From: Vibrio stylophorae
GTDB lineage: Bacteria > Pseudomonadota > Gammaproteobacteria > Enterobacterales > Vibrionaceae
DNA length: 64,000 nucleotides
Assembly (NCBI RefSeq): GCF_921293875.1
Contig: NZ_CAKLDI010000001.1
Coordinates: forward strand, 1,022,475 to 1,086,474
Direction: 5' to 3'
The position numbers and the translations under genes are program-made. The stretch's first letter is position 1. Each line of letters begins with the position of its first letter. Positions 57,118 to 64,000 of the stretch are shown one piece after another. The notes beneath the pieces were generated by a model that had not been told where the DNA came from, searched no databases, and saw only the letters and a list, made by a program, of their open reading frames with translations.

Positions 57118-58180
57118 TGACGGGCTCACTTTGCCATAGGATTTGATGACGCGCATTGTGCACTGTACTGCCAATGATTTGGGTTGATGGCGCTTCATTG
57201 TAAAGTGGCCATTGTATTTGCATCACTTGCCGTTGCCAGACTTGCTCCGGAACTGCGTAGATTCTTGTTTGATTTTGCTGCGCGATTTGATGAAGCGGCA
57301 ATTGAAATAGCATTAAGGTTGTCGCGCGTTTGGCTTGCTGCGCCATCTGATATAAATGCTGGCGATGGGCGATACGCAAATTGGTGGCATCCCAAATTAC
57401 GATGTCATCATTTAACAGTGCCTGCTGAAGGCGTGTCTGAGCCAGCGCAAATACACGCTCAAATTCGCCTTGTTGGCGTCTGTCGCCATGAATCTCCTCT
57501 CGAATCAAATCTAAGCTAATCCGTGTTGCTTGGGGATACTGATTTTCAATCCATGTCGATTTCCCGCTGCCACTGATGCCGCAGCTGATATAAAAACCAT
57601 CGCGAAGCTGAGATGCTGTTTTTGTGGCGGTGTCTTTTGCGGATGTGTCTTTTACGGATATGTCTGTCATTGATTGAGCGTGCTTAGGGCGCAGCGAAAG
57701 CGGTTTGGCATTGTCAAAAGCACTGAGCGGGGCCAGCCAATGAAGCGGCACTTCGATTTGCGCCGCTTGCACAATTTGCCGCTGGTGGCGCTGCCAAGCG
57801 TGGCGGCCTAGGTGGACAAAGCTGATGAGCCCGAGCAGTTGTTGTTGCTGCAACAATGGCAGTCCAAGCATAGGTAAACGCAAGGCGTAGTAATTGCGCG
57901 CTGCAAAATCGACCCCTCGGCAAAGTGAAAAGGGCAGACGTAAGAGTAGCGCGAGGCGAATCAGCCCGCAGTCATCAGTGCTATCACATTGTGTGAGCAG
58001 CATTTGCTCACAGGCTTGCCAGCGCGCAATGTGAAGCGATGTTGGCTCTGGCGTGCCGGTAAAAGTTGGATGTAGCTGCGCGAGCCACGGCTGCATCTTT
58101 GCCCATAACACATTCAGTGGCAAAGGATCGGCGCGGCGTAAAATGGGCAGGATTTGCTGGCATTGTTGAGGTAGATTCAT
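57104..58180 (-). CDS. Polynucleotide-kinase-like P-loop protein with helical N-domain
   Basis: 358 residues. C-terminal domain (about 195-358) looks like a T4 Pnk-type kinase: Walker A GISGSGKST (201-209), SLDLIREEIHGD, WDATNLRIAHRQH and the late RxxVPEQVWQRQVMQ. The N-terminal half is helical with LLLRLPFSLCRGVD, of unknown family. A linker (about 170-190) contains a near-repeat SVKDTSAKDTATKTAS that looks like a small internal duplication. A role in RNA or DNA end repair is inferred from the kinase fold. The start has no clear ribosome site. Confidence 0.72.
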   Translation of the reverse strand: MNLPQQCQQILPILRRADPLPLNVLWAKMQPWLAQLHPTFTGTPEPTSLHIARWQACEQMLLTQCDSTDDCGLIRLALLLRLPFSLCRGVDFAARNYYALRLPMLGLPLLQQQQLLGLISFVHLGRHAWQRHQRQIVQAAQIEVPLHWLAPLSAFDNAKPLSLRPKHAQSMTDISVKDTSAKDTATKTASQLRDGFYISCGISGSGKSTWIENQYPQATRISLDLIREEIHGDRRQQGEFERVFALAQTRLQQALLNDDIVIWDATNLRIAHRQHLYQMAQQAKRATTLMLFQLPLHQIAQQNQTRIYAVPEQVWQRQVMQIQWPLYNEAPSTQIIGSTVHNARHQILWQSEPVNEPK

Positions 58181-58352
58181 GGCATTATTTTACAGCAAAC
58201 TTTGGTGATCGCCTGTGTTACTTTTTGTTACGTAACGGCGGGCCATGTTATCTGAAAATGGATTGCATGTAACAGGGAAATCCATACAATGCGCGGCTGT
58301 AAATTTTGTGCAACAAAGTGCATTGCGCCCTGCGGACAATGCGGAGATAACA

Positions 58353-58772
58353 ATGAAATTAAAACCTTGGATGCTGCTGATTTTAGTTTGCGTCAGTACG
58401 GCAGTGATCAGCACTTGGGTTTTGCGTACTTGGTTTTCGCCAAGTGCTGAATTTACCCACCAAAGCGCGCCACTTCGTCCTGTTCCCAGTGAATTGGTGT
58501 GTATGGTGAATGATACCTATTTTGGTCAGCCGCAGATCCCTGTGATGGGTGACAATAAAACCTATTATGGCTGCTGCGACATGTGTGAAGAGCTACTGAC
58601 GAAAGACGATCAATACCATTTTGCGCGCGATCCCATGACGGGCGAAATGGTGGATAAAGCCACGGCTTATATCGCAGCTGATAGTAATAATAAGGCTTAC
58701 TATTTTGTCTCAAAGACCAGTTACGATGTGTTTGTTGAAGCGTTGAAACGCGGTATACCGCCAGTCGAATAG
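58353..58772 (+). CDS. Membrane-anchored protein with NosL/TRASH-like Cys motif
   Basis: 139 residues. One N-terminal helix (about 5-25, PWMLLILVCVSTAVISTWVL) anchors the protein, and the rest is probably periplasmic. The Cys arrangement CMVND ... YYGCCDMCEELL resembles TRASH/NosL-type metal-binding proteins, suggesting copper or another soft metal. GGAG before ATG 58353 sets the start (the frame runs 36 codons further). Function unknown. Confidence 0.72.
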   Translation: MKLKPWMLLILVCVSTAVISTWVLRTWFSPSAEFTHQSAPLRPVPSELVCMVNDTYFGQPQIPVMGDNKTYYGCCDMCEELLTKDDQYHFARDPMTGEMVDKATAYIAADSNNKAYYFVSKTSYDVFVEALKRGIPPVE

Positions 58773-58797
58773 ACAGAGTGATTGCTGAGCTTAAAAG

Positions 58798-58821
58798 AGG
58801 TGCCAAATGGCGCCTTTTTTT
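58798..58821 (+). terminator. Terminator of the 58353 gene
   Basis: AGGTGCCA / TGGCGCCT (one G-T pair), then seven T. Confidence 0.85.
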
Positions 58822-59108
58822 GTTTTTTGTTTGCGGCGCGAGGATATATTGAGGGCTTATTTATATAACTATTTTGTTATGTAAATGTAGCAATATTTGT
58901 TTTTTTACCGAGGGTGGTTTATTTGAATTATTCATCTATGGGTGGTCATTCATTTTGGGCTGTTTGCTAGTGATATTGACTGCCGCGTGAGCAAGTGGTG
59001 GTTATATGTTGTGCGTTTTTGGTTTATGTCAATACAAACAAATATGTCTGTATGGATTTCTGTTCATAATAAATGTAACATTGTGAAAAATATTAAATCG
59101 ACAGAAAA
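58822..59108 (+). promoter_or_regulatory. Upstream region of the envelope operon
   Basis: A+T-rich gap of about 290 bases with no gene I can support. It should contain the promoter of the lipoprotein operon starting at 59109. Several T-rich runs, no clear operator. Confidence 0.4.
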
Positions 59109-60500
59109 ATGCGACACTTTATAAAATTGGTTTTTATATCTGTTTTATCGATTTCGTTAACTGCTTGCTCAATTCTTAATTCCACAGATGAACTCTCACA
59201 ATACAATGAATATATAGCCACTGGTGAATTAAATAATGCTGCAAAATATGCGACGCAATTAGCCGATTTTCACCCATCGCAATCAGGCTCAGCGGCTCAA
59301 GTCTCAGATTTATTGTGGGGCTTACAAGCGGGGGCGACGCTACAAAAGGTTGGTCAGTATCGTGATTCAACGGCGGTGCTCGATGCCTCTGAACGTTTAA
59401 TGCGCCAGCTCGACACTGAAAGTTGGCTCAGTGAAGGAACGAATACCGCTGCAGCAATAGCCGTCAATGATTCTGTGCTGCCTTATCACCATGCCCATTA
59501 TGAAGGGGTTTTGGTGAATACCATGAAAGCATGGAATTACTTAGCCCTTGGCGACAAAGCGAAAGCGCGAATCGAATTGAATCGTGCGTACACTCGCGAG
59601 AGTCGCGCCGTACACTATTTTCAAGAGCAAATTGCCAAACAAAAAGCTGAGCTTAAAGAGAGCGGCTTTGGCAGCAGCGTTGAGCAAACTGTAACGTCAG
59701 AGAATATGCAATATGCATTGAAAGATGCGGGCATGATGACGAAACGCTGGCAACCCTATCAGGGCTATACCAATCCCTTTGTGAGTTACTCACAGGCATT
59801 ATTTTATCTTCTTTATGGCCAAGACCGCTCTGATTTTAAACGTGCTGTAAAAGCACTTGAGCGTGTTTATGGCATGACTGGATCTTCGGCAGTCGCAGCG
59901 GATCTCGCGCTTGCCAAACAGATGCAAAAGCATCCACAGCAGGCCGTGAAAAATAAAATTTGGGTGATCTTTGAAAATGGTCAATCGCTTGTGAAAGAGG
60001 AAAAGCGCGTTGACTTGCCTTTGTTTTTACTGGGTGGCGACATTTCCTATGCAGGCGCTGCGCTGCCGCGTCTGCATTCACGCGGAATCGCCTATCCATA
60101 CTTAGAAGTTGAAGGGCAAAAAACCGACATACTCAGCGATATGGATAGAATTATTGCGGCTGAGTACGATCAATCATTTCCTTTGATTTTAACCCGTGAA
60201 GTGGTGCGCTTAATCGCTAAAACGGCTGGGCAAACATTACTCGCGCAAAAAAATGAGTGGTTTGAAGGTGCTGGCGCAATTTATAGCGCGGCAACGACCG
60301 GTGCAGATACACGCTCATTTACGGCATTACCCAGTCAGTTTCAAGTCACTCGAATCGATAAAACGAACGATCAAATCACCCTGAATATTGGTGATTACCA
60401 CCTACCTATCTCACTCGATCCGCAATATAACCGACATATTATTTGGGTTTCAGCTGCCACGAAAAAAGTGAAACCGCATGTCTCAGTGATCAATCTCTAA
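59109..60500 (+). CDS. COG3014-like lipoprotein, first gene of the envelope operon
   Basis: 463-residue lipoprotein, lipobox LTAC (about 17-20). The N-terminal part (about 30-180) is helical and TPR-like (NNAAKYATQLADFHPSQ, ALGDKAKARIELNRAYTRE); the C-terminal part contains IWVIFENGQSLVKEEKRVDLPLFL. This matches my memory of COG3014, an uncharacterised family. The ribosome site is weak. It is followed within 22 bases by an LpoB-like gene, then a DUF6844-like and a FlgT-like gene. The family's function is unknown. Confidence 0.78.
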   Translation: MRHFIKLVFISVLSISLTACSILNSTDELSQYNEYIATGELNNAAKYATQLADFHPSQSGSAAQVSDLLWGLQAGATLQKVGQYRDSTAVLDASERLMRQLDTESWLSEGTNTAAAIAVNDSVLPYHHAHYEGVLVNTMKAWNYLALGDKAKARIELNRAYTRESRAVHYFQEQIAKQKAELKESGFGSSVEQTVTSENMQYALKDAGMMTKRWQPYQGYTNPFVSYSQALFYLLYGQDRSDFKRAVKALERVYGMTGSSAVAADLALAKQMQKHPQQAVKNKIWVIFENGQSLVKEEKRVDLPLFLLGGDISYAGAALPRLHSRGIAYPYLEVEGQKTDILSDMDRIIAAEYDQSFPLILTREVVRLIAKTAGQTLLAQKNEWFEGAGAIYSAATTGADTRSFTALPSQFQVTRIDKTNDQITLNIGDYHLPISLDPQYNRHIIWVSAATKKVKPHVSVINL

Positions 60501-60522
60501 TCCATTTTTGAAGGATAAATGA

Positions 60523-61128
60523 ATGAAAAAAACAGCCTTGGCTGCACTGTTTGCCAGTGCACTCCTGAGTGGTTGTCAATCGATGATGTCTCCCTCAACG
60601 GCTTATATCGATGCAAGTGACACACAACAGCATGTCGCTGCATCTTTGTCATATGCTGACTTTCATAAAGCAGCAACGGAAATGGCAGATGAACTCATTG
60701 CAACACCAGGCCTTGCGAAAGCCAATGGCGCCCGTGCAATTGTTTATGTGGGGGATGTGACTAACGACACGATGCAGCAATTTGATACTGATCAGCTCAC
60801 CAAAACATTGCGTGTGAAAATGCTGCAATCAGGCAAGTTCGCGATGACGACAGCCTATGGCGAAGATGGCGCGACGCGTGATTTTCGCACTTTGGATAAA
60901 TCACCAACGACCAATAAACGCACCCGTTTGAAAAAAGATGGTGTGGTGATTCCAGATTACAGCCTAATCGGCAAAATCATTCAGCGCGATACGATGTTAG
61001 ATAATGGCCAAACCCGCATTGAATATTATTTTCAGTTGACCTTAACCAACTTGGAGTATGGGGTCGCATTTTGGGAAGGTGAGCGGGTCATCGGTAAAGT
61101 CACTTCAGGTGAAACGGTTAGCTGGTAA
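60523..61128 (+). CDS. LpoB-like lipoprotein
   Basis: 201-residue outer-membrane-type lipoprotein, lipobox LLSGC. The mature domain has the LpoB pattern: RAIVYVGDVTNDTMQQFDTDQLTKTLRVKMLQSGKF (split at the VGDVTN strand) and YYFQLTLTNLEYGVAFWEGE near the end. E. coli LpoB activates penicillin-binding protein PBP1b. This copy lacks the long Pro-rich linker that lets LpoB reach through peptidoglycan, so it may not be the true PBP activator. AAGGAT 7 bases before the ATG. Confidence 0.8.
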   Translation: MKKTALAALFASALLSGCQSMMSPSTAYIDASDTQQHVAASLSYADFHKAATEMADELIATPGLAKANGARAIVYVGDVTNDTMQQFDTDQLTKTLRVKMLQSGKFAMTTAYGEDGATRDFRTLDKSPTTNKRTRLKKDGVVIPDYSLIGKIIQRDTMLDNGQTRIEYYFQLTLTNLEYGVAFWEGERVIGKVTSGETVSW

Positions 61129-61151
61129 TCCATAAAAATAATAAGGAATCC

Positions 61152-62555
61152 ATGATGAATTTTAAGAAACGCTTGCTGGCGACACTGATTGCTGGGTCAA
61201 TTTTCTCGGTGAATTTTTCAGCAGTCGCTGAAGAGGCGCTACCTGCAGTATCAAATGAATATGTTCAAGCGAAACCTGCCACTGCTGATACTGAGTCGGT
61301 AGTCAAAGAGGGCATGGCTGAATATGTGATGAATCAGACCGATAGACTGATTGCCGCAGGTAAAGAGGATGTGGTCTTTTTGCAGGGCACAGGCAAAATT
61401 TCTGTGACCAAAGATAATAGCGCATGGGCTGTTCACCGTGCGATTGCGATGAATGAAGCGATTCAGGCTGCGCGTGAAAGTTATTTAAATGGGATGCTGG
61501 AAGAGTTTGGTCACGAGGTGATCAAAGAGTTTATGGATCACGCCGATCTACCTGCGCCAACAGCGGCTGACTTTGAAGATCCAGGTTTTATTTCAAGCTT
61601 GGTAGAAAAATCCATGATGCTTGCCGATGCCAAACTCAATAGTTTGCTCCGTGGTTATGGTGTTTCTGTTGAAGATTACCGTGCGATGCCGCCATCGAAA
61701 CGAGAAGAGGTGGTGCGAGAAGCCTTTACGATGAACTCACTTCGTAAAGCGGCAGGTGATCTTTCTGGCTTGGTTGTTCAGCAGGTCTTTGAGCAATATG
61801 ACGAATCAGGCAAAGGGACTGTTGGTGTCGTGATGACGATTTCGGCCAAACAGCGTGACCTGATGCAAGATATTTTAAGTTCAAATGGCGATGTGTTGCC
61901 TAAACCTAGCGCTGCTAATCCGCAAACTAAAAACTTGTACCGCTATTTCCATGATATGCCAAACAAGCCATTGCGCTTTGGCACGATGGTGATGCGCGAT
62001 AGCAAGGGCTATCCGATGGTATTGGCATTTGGCCAATGGGGCGTGAAATATGCGACCAATGAACGTAAACGCGATCGTGAGCGTAAAGTGGCGCAAATTA
62101 TGGCTGAAAACTCAGCTTGGAGTACGCTCTCATCGGTGATTAATTTGCACGGTGAGTTGACTGATGAAACGTCAGCAAAGCGAATTAGCAGCACTATGCG
62201 CCTAACGGAAAAACTTGGCCGTGACTCGGTTACATCTAAGGATGTTGAGGCAGAAGATCAGATTCAGCAGCTGGTTGATAGAAGCTCAAAAATGACTTCT
62301 AGCATCAAGGGGTTAAAAGGCGTTCGCATGATGGGTGAATGGCGTCAAAAACACCCAGAATCTGGCCAAGAAATGGTGGGTGTTGTCCTTGTGTGGCATC
62401 CGCAAACAGCACAAGCTTTCACTGAAATTCAAGAAGGCAAGCGTGCCGATGAGATGACCGAAGCGCAACCCAAAGCGGCATCTTCAACATTTGAAAGTGA
62501 TACCAATCAGCCGCTTTATAGTACGGGTGGTGACATTAACGTGAATGATTTTTAA
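61152..62555 (+). CDS. Exported DUF6844-like protein
   Basis: 467 residues. Signal peptide about 1-26 (RLLATLIAGSIFSVNFSAVAEE); no lipobox, so periplasmic or surface. The mature part has FLQGTGKISVTKDNSAWAVHRAIAMNEA and several helical stretches. It resembles a family called DUF6844, found next to LpoB-like genes; I am moderately sure. Two ATG in a row (61152, 61155); AAGGA spacing fits the second slightly better. The next gene overlaps or abuts its stop. Confidence 0.75.
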   Translation: MMNFKKRLLATLIAGSIFSVNFSAVAEEALPAVSNEYVQAKPATADTESVVKEGMAEYVMNQTDRLIAAGKEDVVFLQGTGKISVTKDNSAWAVHRAIAMNEAIQAARESYLNGMLEEFGHEVIKEFMDHADLPAPTAADFEDPGFISSLVEKSMMLADAKLNSLLRGYGVSVEDYRAMPPSKREEVVREAFTMNSLRKAAGDLSGLVVQQVFEQYDESGKGTVGVVMTISAKQRDLMQDILSSNGDVLPKPSAANPQTKNLYRYFHDMPNKPLRFGTMVMRDSKGYPMVLAFGQWGVKYATNERKRDRERKVAQIMAENSAWSTLSSVINLHGELTDETSAKRISSTMRLTEKLGRDSVTSKDVEAEDQIQQLVDRSSKMTSSIKGLKGVRMMGEWRQKHPESGQEMVGVVLVWHPQTAQAFTEIQEGKRADEMTEAQPKAASSTFESDTNQPLYSTGGDINVNDF

Positions 62556-62565
62556 GGTATCACCG

Positions 62566-63717
62566 ATGAAATTTATCCGTCTATTTATGATGGTTATTAT
62601 CACAATGGGCAGCATTGCTGCCCATGCTGAATCAGTTCAAGTGATCAATAACGGTTATGGACAAAATTTAGACGCCGCGATTAGCAAAGCACTTCGCCGC
62701 TCCATTGAACAAGTCCGTGGTGTATCCATAGCGTCTGAGTCAATTCAATCCATTAAGACAATGGATAGTGCGGCGATGACCGAGAGTCAGTATGAGAACA
62801 ATACAGCGCAAGCGCAGGTGATGACATCTCAGGGACGGGTGACTTATTCGATCCTATCTGAAAATTGTGATAGCCAAGGGTGCCATGTAAAGCTCAATGT
62901 CTCAGTTGATGTGCCTGATGGGATGGCGCGCCGTAAGGTGATGGAAAATATGAACAAATACCGTCGCACTATGGTTGTTTTACCCTTTTCTGGACCCGAT
63001 GGCGAAACTATGCAGCGCTACTTACGCGATCGTTTTGTGCAAGATCGCAAGATGAGCGTACTGGATTTGAGTAGCCAAAAAAGCGTCGATTATGTGTTGC
63101 GCGGGCGTGTGCTTGAAGCCAAAACACATAAGCGTGTTGTTGATAAATCCTATTCAGTGGCACTCACTGGCGAGAAAGTGAAAGACGTTCGTACTTATTA
63201 CACTTCAAAGGTATTGGTTGAATACCAGATGATTGATGTCGCAACTGGGCAAATCAAATGGAGTGCGACGGTTCCAACGACGTCATCGCGTAATAATCTC
63301 GATCTTTTGTTGAATATCACTGCGGATAAAATTTTCTCTCAGCTTAAAAATAATATTTATCCACTAGTCGCCATTAAAATTGGGCCAACTGAGATGGCAT
63401 TGAACTCAGGTGGGCAGAGTATCAAAGTCGGTCAAATTTATGATCTCTTTGAAAAAGCAGGTGTGCTTCGTGACCCTTACACCAAAGAGGTGTTGGGCTT
63501 TAATGAGCGCAAAGTAGCGCAGGGGCGCGTGACACGGGTATTGGCGAAAACGGCGTATATCCAAGTGATTCATGGTGATATTTCGGCGATTAAAATGGAT
63601 GCGATTGCGCGCCTTGCTAAGGCGGCTCCAAAGCCTAAGCGTCACCGAGCCTCAAGGCCAAGTCATAGCAAACCAAAGCCAGCAACAGCTGAAGCGAATG
63701 GCGATATCTTTTTCTAA
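62566..63717 (+). CDS. FlgT/CsgG-like periplasmic protein
   Basis: 383 residues with a signal peptide (MKFIRLFMMVIITMGSIAAHA). Three parts recall FlgT: an N-terminal block with NNGYGQNLDAAISKALRRSIEQVRGV, a middle CsgG-like domain (MVVLPFSGPDGETMQRYLRD) and a C-terminal part with GPTEMALNSGGQSIKVGQIYDLFEKAGVLRDP. FlgT is a flagellar H-ring protein of Vibrio; this copy sits among lipoprotein genes, away from flagellar genes, so a different role is likely. It ends with a basic Pro/Lys-rich tail. AAGG 8 bases before ATG 62566; an ATG at 62545 overlaps the previous gene. Confidence 0.75.
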   Translation: MKFIRLFMMVIITMGSIAAHAESVQVINNGYGQNLDAAISKALRRSIEQVRGVSIASESIQSIKTMDSAAMTESQYENNTAQAQVMTSQGRVTYSILSENCDSQGCHVKLNVSVDVPDGMARRKVMENMNKYRRTMVVLPFSGPDGETMQRYLRDRFVQDRKMSVLDLSSQKSVDYVLRGRVLEAKTHKRVVDKSYSVALTGEKVKDVRTYYTSKVLVEYQMIDVATGQIKWSATVPTTSSRNNLDLLLNITADKIFSQLKNNIYPLVAIKIGPTEMALNSGGQSIKVGQIYDLFEKAGVLRDPYTKEVLGFNERKVAQGRVTRVLAKTAYIQVIHGDISAIKMDAIARLAKAAPKPKRHRASRPSHSKPKPATAEANGDIFF

Positions 63718-63723
63718 TTTTTT

Positions 63724-63748
63724 GGGGCGAAGCGTTGCTAAGCCCCGG
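63724..63748. other. Hairpin between the FlgT-like gene and the last gene
   Basis: GGGGC...GCCCC arms with a 13-base loop, no T run. It may be a weak attenuator or processing site rather than a terminator. Confidence 0.4.
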
Positions 63749-63777
63749 TTTCACATAAATAAAAAATAAATAACACT

Positions 63778-64000
63778 ATGAAAAAAATAATTTTTTTATG
63801 CTTGCTAGGGATAACGGCACCAGCAGCTGCTTACGAGCGCGTAGCAGCGAGCAGTACCACTCTGACTGAAAATCAATTTCGTGATCAATCGGGCGCACCC
63901 CAAGTGTCACTTCACAAGCGTCATCCGCAGTGCGAGGACGATTGTGATCAAATCTTAACCATGGGTCGCTATGCCCATGCGTTTAATCCTGATGCTGAAT
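63778..64000 (+). CDS. Exported protein, start only (cut by the window edge)
   Basis: 74 codons visible from ATG 63778. Signal peptide about 1-18 (KKIIFLCLLGITAPAAA, cut after AAA). The mature start contains a Cys pair (PQCEDDCDQI). Not recognised. It is on the same strand 60 bases after the FlgT-like gene, so it probably belongs to the operon. The ribosome site is poor. Confidence 0.65.
   Translation, partial: MKKIIFLCLLGITAPAAAYERVAASSTTLTENQFRDQSGAPQVSLHKRHPQCEDDCDQILTMGRYAHAFNPDAE

Overview
The window is a contiguous bacterial chromosome segment of moderate GC content (about half by eye). It fits a gammaproteobacterium of the Vibrionaceae, in a mid-GC genus such as Salinivibrio, Grimontia or Enterovibrio; this placement is inferred. 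The evidence is the order trxB-cydDC / lrp-ftsK-lolA-rarA-serS, a sulA-like gene divergent from tfoX, uvrY-uvrC-pgsA followed by a Gly/Cys/Leu tRNA cluster, and the Vibrio-type norspermidine operon with a fused dat-ddc gene.

Layout. 1-7.5 kb: a dihydroxyacetone (DHA) module with a truncated glpF on the minus strand, divergent dhaK-dhaL-dhaM, and the activator dhaR convergent downstream. The glpF/dhaK gap carries several GTTTCA-type palindromes. DhaM is a three-domain phosphotransfer protein with a complete Enzyme I. 7.6-12.3 kb: cydDC and trxB (minus). 12.7-19.7 kb: lrp, ftsK, lolA, rarA, serS (plus). 19.8-28.5 kb: a SulA-like gene under a perfect LexA box, tfoX, tpm, a SLC13 carrier, mgsA, and a torT/torS sensor pair without torR. 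28.5-33.8 kb: a chemoreceptor, then uvrY (TTG start), uvrC and pgsA. 34.0-35.1 kb: eight tRNA genes, including three initiator tRNAs created partly by a 238-bp tandem duplication. 35.2-38.3 kb: a periplasmic carbonic anhydrase, a small unknown gene and an Aer-type receptor. 38.9-44.5 kb: dat-ddc, carboxynorspermidine dehydrogenase and nspC, the norspermidine route.

44.5-58.8 kb is accessory. It holds several unrecognised lipoproteins, membrane proteins, an exported adenosine deaminase lipoprotein, aqpZ, a PACE efflux protein with a divergent LysR regulator, two VOC (glyoxalase-fold) proteins, a methyltransferase, an acetyltransferase, and an overlapping pair formed by a polynucleotide-kinase-like protein and a NifW-like protein. 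Convergent pairs are mostly separated by bidirectional terminators, five of which are near-copies of one GCGGGC hairpin.

59.1 kb to the right edge is a same-strand operon of envelope proteins: a COG3014-like lipoprotein, an LpoB-like lipoprotein, a DUF6844-like exported protein, a FlgT/CsgG-like periplasmic protein, and an exported protein cut by the window edge. This is the best candidate here for an undescribed system. All family names come from reading motifs; no database search was run.
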